Of a stretch of 64,000 nucleotides of DNA, positions 50,222 through 58,074 are shown piece by piece. The notes under the pieces are model-generated. The model did no database searches and was not told the origin of the DNA. It saw only the letters and a program-made list of their open reading frames with translations. The stretch is from CBDCCT01 sp965214995 (GTDB lineage Bacteria > Deinococcota > Deinococci > Deinococcales > Trueperaceae): positions 2,170,001 to 2,234,000 of the forward strand of contig CBDCCT010000002.1 in assembly GCA_965214995.1 (NCBI GenBank), read 5' to 3'. Position 1 is the stretch's first letter. Each line of letters starts with the position of its first letter. The position numbers and the translations under genes are program-made.

Positions 50222-50944
50222 TTAGCTCCTCACACGGGGTTGCTCAATTTTTACGGCCAGACTTTGTTTCGCCCCGAACAGGCGCTTGTAGTAAGCTATC
50301 CACCGGCTAACCAGCACGCCGCCGATCACCCCCGGCGCGACCCAGACGGTCCACTCGAGCCCCCCCGGCAAGAGCGGACCCACATTTTGCACCATGAACG
50401 CCGTGACCGCCGCGAGGTAGCCGCTCAGCATCCGGTCCATGTGGTAGTACCACCACCAGTTGCGGTCTTGAGAGGGTGTGACGAAGCTCCGCAAGTCCAC
50501 CACCGCCATCTGCGCGAGAAAATAACCGAAGACGATTCCCAGAATGGAGAAACTCACGGGAAACTCACCCGCGGTAAGTCCAAGCAGCGGCAGGACGCCC
50601 CAAAGGACGAAGGCAGCGCCAGCAACGAGCGCGACAGCGGCTCCGAACCAGTCGAGAGGGGTCGCCTTTTGTCCCCGCTGGGGGCGCTTGCGGCGTAGCG
50701 AACGCGTGCCCGAAAAGACCGCGTAAAAGCTCAAAATTGAGATGATGAAAAGGAAGACGTTGGGACGGTAGGCGAGAAGCGCGAGGGCGGTTACAAAGAT
50801 GACCAGCATCGCCCAGAAGAAGACCCAGCCCCACCTGCGGTGCGCCTTGCCCCCCTTGCGCACCACCATCGCCACCGGGGCGACTAGAAGCGCGGTCACG
50901 CCCATCGCCACGTGCGTAACAACAAGCAGCGTCTCCACGTTCAC
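50222..50944 (-). CDS. DUF2306-like integral membrane protein
   Basis: GTG 50944 has GGGAGG upstream; the frame is open farther but without family features. The 240-residue product has about six to seven membrane spans, with KGGKAHRRWGWVFFWAM and DRNWWWYYHMDRMLSGYLAAVTAF, histidines that resemble those of DUF2306 and other small haem- or quinone-handling membrane proteins. Function is unknown. It is divergent from the sensor kinase pair. Confidence 0.6.
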   Translation of the reverse strand: MNVETLLVVTHVAMGVTALLVAPVAMVVRKGGKAHRRWGWVFFWAMLVIFVTALALLAYRPNVFLFIISILSFYAVFSGTRSLRRKRPQRGQKATPLDWFGAAVALVAGAAFVLWGVLPLLGLTAGEFPVSFSILGIVFGYFLAQMAVVDLRSFVTPSQDRNWWWYYHMDRMLSGYLAAVTAFMVQNVGPLLPGGLEWTVWVAPGVIGGVLVSRWIAYYKRLFGAKQSLAVKIEQPRVRS

Positions 50945-51161
50945 GCCTCCCACGCGACAAGGCGTCGCACTCCAGAGAATGCAAGGGTGACGCGTCGTCC
51001 AGGGCTGAGGATGTCGCACCTTTTCATGTGATACGCCTTTGTGGGTGTCATGATGAGCCTCCTACGGAAAGGGTAGCCGCGCGTGGCCCATTCGCGCATG
51101 TGCGAGAGGTCATCCCCTTGGAGCATGACTTTTGGCAGGGGGCAAGGATTTTTCGACGTTC

Positions 51162-51167
51162 TATAAT
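51162..51167 (+). promoter_or_regulatory. -10 element of a leaderless sensor kinase message
   Basis: TATAAT is perfect consensus and ends eight bases before the ATG of the kinase gene, so transcription should start at or next to the start codon. There is no room for a normal ribosome-binding site. Confidence 0.6.
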
Positions 51168-51175
51168 GAGGCACC

Positions 51176-52312
51176 ATGCCCCAAAAACGACAGTCCCTCC
51201 CCGTCTGGTTCTTGGCGCAGGTCGCCGGTTTCGTGACCTGGGCGGCGGTGGGCGTGCCGATGCTTTTGGAGCGCCCGCAAGGGTTCATAGACGCCGCATT
51301 TGTGCTTTGGCTCGTTTGCTACCTCGGCTTCGGCGTTGTTTTCTGGCTCATCAACCAGACGTGGCTCGACCCCGTCGTCCACCGCTACTCCCTCCTGCCG
51401 CTCACGCTCATGACCCTGGCGACTTTTGGCGTGATTGGTCTCGTGCCGGGCTACTGGATAGGCGGCATCTTGCTCATCATCGTGACGAGCTACGCGCCGC
51501 ACGTGCTCCCTTTTCGCGCCGCCACCCTCTGGATGCTCGTTCAGACGCTGGTCATGGGCGTGCTCTTTTTGCTCAGCGGCGAAGCGGCCGCGGCGCTCGT
51601 CCAGGCGGCACTGTATCTGGGTTTTCAGACCTTTGCGCTTTTCACCACCCACGCGGCCTTAAGCGAGGCGCGGGCGAGGGAAGAGCTCGCGGGGGTCAAC
51701 GCCGAACTCCGCGCCACCCAGGCCCTCTTAACCGAGAGCAGTCGCATGACCGAGCGGGTGAGAATTGCTCGAGACCTCCACGACCTCATCGGCCATCACC
51801 TCACCGCGTTGAGTCTCAATCTGGAGGTCGCCTCGCACAAGGCGGAGGGCGGAGCCTTGGAACACGTGCAGAAGTCGCAGGCGCTAGCCAAGCTCCTCTT
51901 GAGCGACGTGCGCGAGACGGTGGGCGTGATGCGCGAGAGCGCCGCGCTCGAGCTTTCGCACGCGCTCCGGGCGCTCGTCCGCGACCTCCCCGGTTTAAAG
52001 GTTCACCTGAAGCTGCCCCCCGACCTGGCGCTGGACGACCCGCACCGCGCGCAGGTCGTCGTGCGCTGCGTGCAAGAAATCATTACCAACACCCTCAAGC
52101 ACGCGGGCGCGCAGAACTTGTGGCTCGAGCTCGCCCACATAGGGGACGGCGTAGAGATTCGCGCGTGGGACGATGGACGCGGCGCGAAAGAGGTCACGGC
52201 GGGTCACGGCCTCAAGGGGATGAAAGAGAGGCTCGTCGCCCTGGGCGGCGACCTCGCGCTCGCCTCCGCCCCCGGTGAGGGTTTTTCTCTGCGCGCCCGC
52301 CTCCCCGCATGA
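51176..52312 (+). CDS. Sensor histidine kinase, NarL/DesK type
   Basis: The 378-residue protein has five or six N-terminal membrane spans (about 10-160), a short coiled coil, the HisKA_3 dimerisation box RIARDLHDLIGHHLTALSLNLE with phospho-acceptor H202, and a HATPase domain (QEIITNTLKHAGA, DDGRGA, GHGLKGMKERL). The sensor domain is inside the membrane, as in kinases that sense envelope or lipid state. It overlaps its response regulator by four bases (ATGA). Confidence 0.9.
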   Translation: MPQKRQSLPVWFLAQVAGFVTWAAVGVPMLLERPQGFIDAAFVLWLVCYLGFGVVFWLINQTWLDPVVHRYSLLPLTLMTLATFGVIGLVPGYWIGGILLIIVTSYAPHVLPFRAATLWMLVQTLVMGVLFLLSGEAAAALVQAALYLGFQTFALFTTHAALSEARAREELAGVNAELRATQALLTESSRMTERVRIARDLHDLIGHHLTALSLNLEVASHKAEGGALEHVQKSQALAKLLLSDVRETVGVMRESAALELSHALRALVRDLPGLKVHLKLPPDLALDDPHRAQVVVRCVQEIITNTLKHAGAQNLWLELAHIGDGVEIRAWDDGRGAKEVTAGHGLKGMKERLVALGGDLALASAPGEGFSLRARLPA

Positions 52313-52950
52313 TTCGCGTGTGCTTGGTGGACGACCAGACGCTGGTGCGGCAGGGCGTCAAAAGTTTGCTGGAACTCGCCGAAGCCGTCGAGGTCGTCGC
52401 GGAAGCCTCGGACGGTGAGGAAGGGTTGGAGGTCATCGCAAAGGTAAAGCCCGACGTGGTGCTTTTAGACTTGCGGATGCCGAAACTGGACGGCTTGGGC
52501 GTGCTCAAGGCCCTGCGAAACGCCGAGCACGCTCCGCCCGTCCTCATCCTCACGACCTTTGACGACGACGCGCTCCTTTTGGAAGGGCTCAAACTCGGCG
52601 CGAAGGGCTACCTCTTGAAAGACGTGTCTTTGGAACAACTCGTCACCGCCGTGCATACACTTCACGAAGGCAAAACGCTTATCCAACCTGCCGTGACCGA
52701 GCGCATCTTGCGCGGGCTCGGCAAGCTCCGCATGGACTATCCGAGTTTGGAAACGCCCGACCCCCTGACCGAACGTGAGCGCGAGGTGCTGCGGCTCATG
52801 GCGGGAGGCTACACGAACCGCGACATCGCGGGGGCCCTGAACGTCTCGGAAGGGACGGTCAAGAATCACGTCTCTTCGGTGCTGTCCAAGTTTGGGGTGA
52901 AAGACAGGACGCGGGCGGTGTTGAAGGGGCTCGAGCAGGGCGTGATTTAG
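52309..52950 (+). CDS. Response regulator, NarL/LuxR family
   Basis: The 213-residue protein has a receiver domain with phospho-acceptor D54 (VVLLDLRMPKLDG), the conserved D8-D9 pair and K in GYLLKDVSLEQL, and a C-terminal LuxR helix-turn-helix (LTEREREVLRLMAGGYTNRDIA, SEGTVKNHVSSVLSKFGV). It is cotranscribed and coupled with the kinase. No target gene can be named from the sequence. Confidence 0.93.
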   Translation: MIRVCLVDDQTLVRQGVKSLLELAEAVEVVAEASDGEEGLEVIAKVKPDVVLLDLRMPKLDGLGVLKALRNAEHAPPVLILTTFDDDALLLEGLKLGAKGYLLKDVSLEQLVTAVHTLHEGKTLIQPAVTERILRGLGKLRMDYPSLETPDPLTEREREVLRLMAGGYTNRDIAGALNVSEGTVKNHVSSVLSKFGVKDRTRAVLKGLEQGVI

Positions 52951-52991
52951 CGAGCGGTTTGGTTGCTACCCGAGCATTCCGTTGGACGCCT

Positions 52992-53495
52992 TTACCTTTC
53001 CCAAAATGCGGGCGGCTCGAGGTTTAAGAGCCTCAAGTAAACAAAGCCCTGCGCCCGGTGGTGAATCTCGTTGTCAATCAGGTAGAGCACCAGGTTGCGG
53101 TTCGGCTGCGGCGGGAGACCAAAGGCCGCTTCGACCGCGTGAACACGCTCCTTGGGAACGCGCGGCCACGTCTCGCGTATATATCCGTCGCTTTCGTCCC
53201 ACAGCTCGAGCAGCTTAAGCTTACCGGGAGGCGGCGCCTTCTGCCTCTCCGACCAGTCCGGCAGTTCCGCGCCCTTGCCGAGGAGATGCGCGAGCGTCGG
53301 CTCCACCATCCAGATGATTTCTAACACCATCGCGCCAAAGGGTCGCATCGTGTCTACAGGCGTGAACGAGAAAAGTTCGCCCTCGGGAAAAGCCTCGATG
53401 GTGCGGCGCGTCAAATGGCGGTGGCCCTGCCAGTGCTCGAGCAACGCCTCCGGGCTCAAAAAGGTTTCTGTTGTACTGCTCATCTCCGTGTGCAT
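52992..53495 (-). CDS. DinB-family protein
   Basis: ATG 53495 follows GGAGG and gives 167 residues. The four-helix pattern and the metal-site histidines (HWQGHRHLTRRTIEAF and NEIHHRAQGFVYLRLL) fit the DinB/YfiT superfamily of putative thiol-dependent hydrolases or transferases. It is divergent from a WYL regulator with about 90 bases between, a common pairing. Confidence 0.8.
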   Translation of the reverse strand: MHTEMSSTTETFLSPEALLEHWQGHRHLTRRTIEAFPEGELFSFTPVDTMRPFGAMVLEIIWMVEPTLAHLLGKGAELPDWSERQKAPPPGKLKLLELWDESDGYIRETWPRVPKERVHAVEAAFGLPPQPNRNLVLYLIDNEIHHRAQGFVYLRLLNLEPPAFWER

Positions 53496-53584
53496 CAGCA
53501 ACCTCCAAAGATTTTTGTATCTCATCTGAAGTGTACGTCCCATTCCCGTCAGGGCTTGACGGCTTTTTGTGTCATGCTTAAGGG

Positions 53585-54541
53585 ATGTACGACCCTTCAA
53601 TGCGCGTTCTCACCGTGCTGGAACTCCTGCAAACGCGCGAGCGCATGTCTGGCGCTGACTTAGCCGCGCGCTTAGAGGTGAGCATCCGCACCGTGCAGCG
53701 CTACGTGGCGCGCTTGCAAGACCTCGGGGTGCCTGTGACCTCGACGAGGGGGCCGGGCGGATACTACCGCCTCAGACCGGGGTTTCGCCTCCCGCCGATG
53801 ATGTTCGGCACCGAAGAGGCGTTCGCGCTCGTGCTCGGCTTGGACGCGCTCACCTACCTCGGCTTGGGGGAGATTGCGCCCGCCACGAGCGGGGCGAAAG
53901 CCAAACTGGAGCGCGTCTTGCCTACTGCCGTCGGCGAACGCACCCACGCCCTGCGCGCGGCCTTAGAGTTGGAGCGGCCCCGCTGGATAGTGGACGCAGA
54001 CGCGGCGGTCTTGACCCAACTCGCCACCGCCGTCCACGCGCGCCAACGCGTGAGTATCCGTTACGAGGCTCGAGGCGGCGCATCAACCTCGCGCGAGGTG
54101 GAACCTTTGGGCCTCATGCAGCACGAGGGGCGGTGGTTTTTGGCGGGTCACTGTCTGCTGCGTAGGGGGCGGCGGCTCTTCCGGGTGGACCGTATCAGGG
54201 GTGTAGAACGTCTTGCCGAAACCTTTGAGTGTCCCCCGAACTTCGACCTCCGCGCGTTCGTGTATAACAGTATCGCCTTTGCGCCGCAGCCCTGGAAGGT
54301 CGAGGTGTGGCTGGCGTTGCCTCCAAAGGAGTTGGATAAACGTATCCCGCGGGGCAAGGCGGTGCTCAAGGCCGAGGGCGAGGGGACGAGGTTGCGCTGC
54401 GGCGTAGAGGACTTAGACGAGTTCGCCGTCTTGCTCTTGCATGTGGGCTGCCGCCTCGAGGTGAGAAAGCCTGTGGAACTCATTCGGGCGTTTCAGGGTG
54501 TGGCTGAGCGCGCGTTGGGGGTGGTGGGGCAGTACGGCTGA
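53585..54541 (+). CDS. WYL-domain transcriptional regulator (YafY-like)
   Basis: The 318-residue protein has an N-terminal HTH_11 helix-turn-helix (LLQTRERMSGADLAARLEVSIRTVQRYVARLQDLG) with the GPGGYYRLRPGFRLPPMMF link and a WYL domain (RVSIRYEARGG, EPLGLMQHEGRWFLAGHC, FRVDRIRGVE). It likely controls itself and the divergent DinB gene; WYL proteins respond to small ligands or nucleic acid. Confidence 0.9.
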   Translation: MYDPSMRVLTVLELLQTRERMSGADLAARLEVSIRTVQRYVARLQDLGVPVTSTRGPGGYYRLRPGFRLPPMMFGTEEAFALVLGLDALTYLGLGEIAPATSGAKAKLERVLPTAVGERTHALRAALELERPRWIVDADAAVLTQLATAVHARQRVSIRYEARGGASTSREVEPLGLMQHEGRWFLAGHCLLRRGRRLFRVDRIRGVERLAETFECPPNFDLRAFVYNSIAFAPQPWKVEVWLALPPKELDKRIPRGKAVLKAEGEGTRLRCGVEDLDEFAVLLLHVGCRLEVRKPVELIRAFQGVAERALGVVGQYG

Positions 54542-54704
54542 GTTTTCGTATGGGGCTGGTGCGCGGCTCGAGCCCCCTTCTAACGGTGATGAGGCGCGCG
54601 TCTCTTCAAGCTTTGCACCGGACAGTATCGGCAACGGAGGGGTATAAGCCGGGCTGTCGCGCCGACCCCGCTTCACAGGCGCTTGCTTTGCGCTACCATA
54701 ACGT

Positions 54705-55604
54705 ATGGAAAAAAGACAGCTAGGGCAAACCGACATGCAGGTCTCGCGTTTGGGCTTCGGCCTTTCCGAGATTGGCTCCGCCAACCTCAGCGACGAAAGA
54801 GCGGCCGAGGTGCTCAACACGGCGCTCGACGGGGGCGTCAACTTCCTCGACACGGCGGCTTGCTACAACACCAGCGAAGAACTCATCGGGCGCTCCGTTT
54901 CGCATAGGCGCGGCGACTACTACTTAGCGACCAAAGCGGGACACGTGACCGGCGGCTACGGGGGCGAGGCGTGGACGGCCCGGACCATTCGTGACAGCAT
55001 CGACCGCAGCTTGGCGCGGCTCAACACGGACTACCTCGACCTGGTGCAGCTTCATTCGTGTGGCGTCGACGTTTTGGAGCGCGGCGAGGCCGTCGGGGCG
55101 TTGCAGCAGGCGCAGCGAGAGGGTAAAACGCGCTACATCGGCTACAGCGGGGACAACGAGGCCGCCGAGTGGGCGGTCGAGAGCGGGCTTTTCGACACCT
55201 TGCAGACCAGCTTCAATCTGGTCGACCAAAAGGCGCGCTTTGGCCTCTTCGACAAGGCGAAAGCGCGGGGCATGGGCATCATCACCAAGCGGCCCATCGC
55301 CAACGGCGCTTGGGGTGCGGAGGCGAGCCCGAGCGCCTACGCTGACCCCTACTTTGAGCGTGCCCAGGAGATGACGGCGGGGGGAGAACTGCCGGGAGCG
55401 CCCGACGACCGTATCTTGCTGGCGCTCGGGTTTACCTTCAGGCACGACGCGGTAGACGTGGTTATCGTCGGCACGAAAACGCCCAAGTACATGCGCGCCA
55501 ACCTCGAGCTCATCGAGACGCGGCTCCCCATCCTCGAGCAGACGGTGGCGGAGCTTCACCGACGTTTTGAGGCGGTCGGCCAGGGCTGGCCGCAGCTAAC
55601 TTAA
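54705..55604 (+). CDS. Aldo/keto reductase
   Basis: The 299-residue barrel has the tetrad in NFLDTAACYNTSEELIG (Asp, Tyr), YLATKAGH (Lys) and DLVQLHSCG (His). It belongs to the group related to D-threo-aldose or galactose dehydrogenases. TACCAT at 54694-54699 lies five bases before ATG and TTCACA 16 bases further upstream; with no Shine-Dalgarno this looks leaderless. Confidence 0.87.
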   Translation: MEKRQLGQTDMQVSRLGFGLSEIGSANLSDERAAEVLNTALDGGVNFLDTAACYNTSEELIGRSVSHRRGDYYLATKAGHVTGGYGGEAWTARTIRDSIDRSLARLNTDYLDLVQLHSCGVDVLERGEAVGALQQAQREGKTRYIGYSGDNEAAEWAVESGLFDTLQTSFNLVDQKARFGLFDKAKARGMGIITKRPIANGAWGAEASPSAYADPYFERAQEMTAGGELPGAPDDRILLALGFTFRHDAVDVVIVGTKTPKYMRANLELIETRLPILEQTVAELHRRFEAVGQGWPQLT

Positions 55605-55664
55605 GTGTAGCCTGGGTTCCACAGGGCCGACCGTCCACTCCCATCTTGGTTCGGCGTACCCTTA

Positions 55665-55681
55665 CGTAAACGTTGTTTACG
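55665..55681. promoter_or_regulatory. Operator-like inverted repeat upstream of the MFS gene
   Basis: CGTAAAC-GTT-GTTTACG is a perfect 7-bp inverted repeat with a 3-base centre, about 125 bases before the MFS transporter start. The shape suits a dimeric repressor. The regulator is unknown. Confidence 0.45.
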
Positions 55682-55805
55682 CGCATTCGCCGCCGCTTAC
55701 GCAACGATCGGCCCCGACCGCCGCCCACTCCGACCGCTCGGCTCAGGGCTGTGGTCGGTGTAGACTCTTAGCGACGCGCGCCTCGTCACGGAAACCGGAG
55801 CCCCC

Positions 55806-57041
55806 ATGACCCCACCCAAACGCCTCTACTACGGTTGGATAGTTGTCCTGGTTACCATACCCGTCCTCATGGTCACGGCGGGCATCCGCGCGGCGCCGGG
55901 GGCTTGGCTCGTGCCGATGCGCGACGAGCTTGACTGGTCCACCGCCAGCTTATCGTTCGCCGCCGCCTTGGGCCTCGTCGTCTACGGGCTGGGCGGCCCC
56001 GTGTCGGGGAGCCTTATGAACCGCCTGGGCGTGCGGACCGTGACGCTTCTGAGCCTCCTGCTGAGCGCTCTAAGCATGGTCCTGTCCAGCCTGGTGCAGA
56101 GCCAGTGGCAGTTAGGACTCTTTTTCGGCGTCCTGTCGGGCTTGGCGACGGGGCTGGTGGCGAGCGTGCTCGGCGCGACGGTCGCCAACCGCTGGTTCGT
56201 GACCCACCGCGGCCTGGTGGTGGGCGTCATGGGCGCGGCGGTCTCGGCGGGGCAGCTCGTGTTCTTCCCGCTCCTTACCGCCTGGGCGGTGAGCTTAGGC
56301 TGGCGACCCGCGGCGCTCATCTTGGCGGGCGTGTGCGCGCTTCTCATCCTTCCCGTTCTCCTTTTTCTCAAAGACGACCCCGAGAGTTTAGGACTGGCCC
56401 CGCTCGGCGCGGAGGCCGCCGAGACCGCCTATCAAGCCAAGGCCGACCCGACCGTGATGCGCCGGGCGCTTCACGCTCCCGCCTTTTGGCTCCTCGCCGT
56501 GACGTTCTACGTCTGCGGCGCGACCTCGAACGGGCTGGTGGGGCAGCATTTCATCCCGCACGCGGTCGACCACGGCTTTACGCAGTTGGCGGCCGCCAAC
56601 GCGCTCGCGCTCATGGGCGCGTTTAACTTCGTGGGCACCCTCGCCTCGGGCTGGCTCACCGACCGCTTCGACCCGCGCCGCTTGCTCCTCGTCTACTACA
56701 GCTTCCGCGGGGTGAGTTTGCTTTTCCTCCCCTTCGTCCACGACACGCTCGGCTTGGTCGCCTTTGGCGTACTGTTCGGGCTCGACTACATCGCCACCGT
56801 GCCGCCGACCGTCGCGCTCGCGGCCGACACCTTCGGGCGCCGGAACGTGGGCGTGGTCTACGGCTGGGTTTTCGCGGCGCACCAGCTCGGGGCGGCGGTG
56901 GCGGCCTGGGCGGCGGGGCTCGCCAGGGACTCTTTCGGCGACTACGCGTTCGCGTTCTACCTCGCCGGGGTGATGGCGGTGCTCGCGGGCGTCATGGCGC
57001 TTCTTATCCGGCGGGCGCCGCGACCGGCCGCGGCCGCGTGA
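55806..57041 (+). CDS. MFS transporter (monocarboxylate/OFA-type)
   Basis: The 411-residue protein has twelve predicted spans and starts YYGWIVVLVTIPVLM, typical of the oxalate:formate antiporter/monocarboxylate branch of the major facilitator superfamily, with the loop NRLGVRTV after span 2 and TDRFDPRRLLL after span 8. It probably carries an organic acid; direction and substrate are unknown. It converges with iolE. Confidence 0.85.
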   Translation: MTPPKRLYYGWIVVLVTIPVLMVTAGIRAAPGAWLVPMRDELDWSTASLSFAAALGLVVYGLGGPVSGSLMNRLGVRTVTLLSLLLSALSMVLSSLVQSQWQLGLFFGVLSGLATGLVASVLGATVANRWFVTHRGLVVGVMGAAVSAGQLVFFPLLTAWAVSLGWRPAALILAGVCALLILPVLLFLKDDPESLGLAPLGAEAAETAYQAKADPTVMRRALHAPAFWLLAVTFYVCGATSNGLVGQHFIPHAVDHGFTQLAAANALALMGAFNFVGTLASGWLTDRFDPRRLLLVYYSFRGVSLLFLPFVHDTLGLVAFGVLFGLDYIATVPPTVALAADTFGRRNVGVVYGWVFAAHQLGAAVAAWAAGLARDSFGDYAFAFYLAGVMAVLAGVMALLIRRAPRPAAAA

Positions 57042-57129
57042 GGCGAACGGCGGGGGCGCGGTGGCGACAACCGGAGCACGAAAGAAGCACAGAGAGACGC
57101 AAGAGTAGGGCCGCCCCGGCGACATGGCT

Positions 57130-58065
57130 TTATTCAATGGCGTGCCAGCCGAGCGACGCGAGAAACGCCCGGTTGCGCGCGGCGCTTTCCTTGGGTGTAC
57201 CCAGACCCGGTAGCACGTCTTGTTCGACGGTGACCCAACCCTGGTAGCCTAGGCCCTCGAGCCCCGCCTTGACCGCCGCAAAATCCACGCAGCCCCGCCC
57301 CAGTTCGCAGAAAACGCCCGCGCCGATGGCCTCTCGGTAATCAAGCCTATCGCGGCGCGCCCGCTCGGCGACCTCTGGGTCCACATCTTTGAAATGGACG
57401 TACCATAAACGGTTTTTAAAGCGCTCCAAGGCGTCTAGGAGTATTTCCGAGCTGTTCTGACCGCTGCCGTAAATGAAGTGGCCGGTATCAAGAACCAGGC
57501 CGATGAGCGCCGGGTCGGTGTGCTCCAAAAACGTCGCCACCTCGCCTGGCGTTTCGATAAAGCCCGCGCAGTGGTGGTGAAACACCGTCCGCAGTCCCGT
57601 CTCCTCCCTCACGGCTCTGGCGATGCGGTTCGCGCCCTCGCAAAACACTTCCCACTGCGCAGCGTGGAGGCCCATGTTGGGCTCTATACGTCCCGCGTTC
57701 CTAAATCGCGCTTCGTTGACGCTGTGTTCGTCCGCCAGCACGAGCAGGGGCTGCCAGGCGGGGTCGCCCACGTCCGCGACGCTCGCCAAAAGCCGCGCGG
57801 TGCGTAGGGCGTGCTTTTCTCCGTCGTCATGACCACTTGCTTCAACGAGATTGACGCCTTCGTATGCGCCCAGCATGGTGAGGCCACGTTTCGTTAGCTC
57901 CCCGCGCAGCACGCCCTCTTGGGTTGGCATATAACCGTAGTCGCCCAGTTCTGTACCTTTGTAACCGGTTTCAGCTAGCTCGTCGAGCATCCGCTGGTAG
58001 GGGATGCGCCGCCCCGCCGTCCCCTCGATGGTGCCCCAGGAGCAAGGCGCATTGCCAAGGTTCAT
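57130..58065 (-). CDS. iolE: Inosose dehydratase IolE
   Basis: The 311-residue TIM-barrel protein has the IolE opening LGNAPCSWGTIEG, GYKGTELGDYGYMP, HHHCAGFIETPGEV, VLDTGHFIYGSG, YVHFKDVDPEVA and VTVEQDVLPGLGTP, covering the metal ligands. It dehydrates 2-keto-myo-inositol to the diketone used by IolD. It is the last gene of the iol operon here, nine bases after iolD. Confidence 0.9.
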   Translation of the reverse strand: MNLGNAPCSWGTIEGTAGRRIPYQRMLDELAETGYKGTELGDYGYMPTQEGVLRGELTKRGLTMLGAYEGVNLVEASGHDDGEKHALRTARLLASVADVGDPAWQPLLVLADEHSVNEARFRNAGRIEPNMGLHAAQWEVFCEGANRIARAVREETGLRTVFHHHCAGFIETPGEVATFLEHTDPALIGLVLDTGHFIYGSGQNSSEILLDALERFKNRLWYVHFKDVDPEVAERARRDRLDYREAIGAGVFCELGRGCVDFAAVKAGLEGLGYQGWVTVEQDVLPGLGTPKESAARNRAFLASLGWHAIE

Positions 58066-58074
58066 AGTGTCCCC

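Noticed and set aside
51028..52278. Long alternative frame over the sensor kinase and similar long antisense frames over recN, topA, iolD and the ABC genes
   Set aside because: High third-position GC removes stops in other frames; these translations are Arg/Ala-rich and lack domains, while the chosen frames show clear family motifs.
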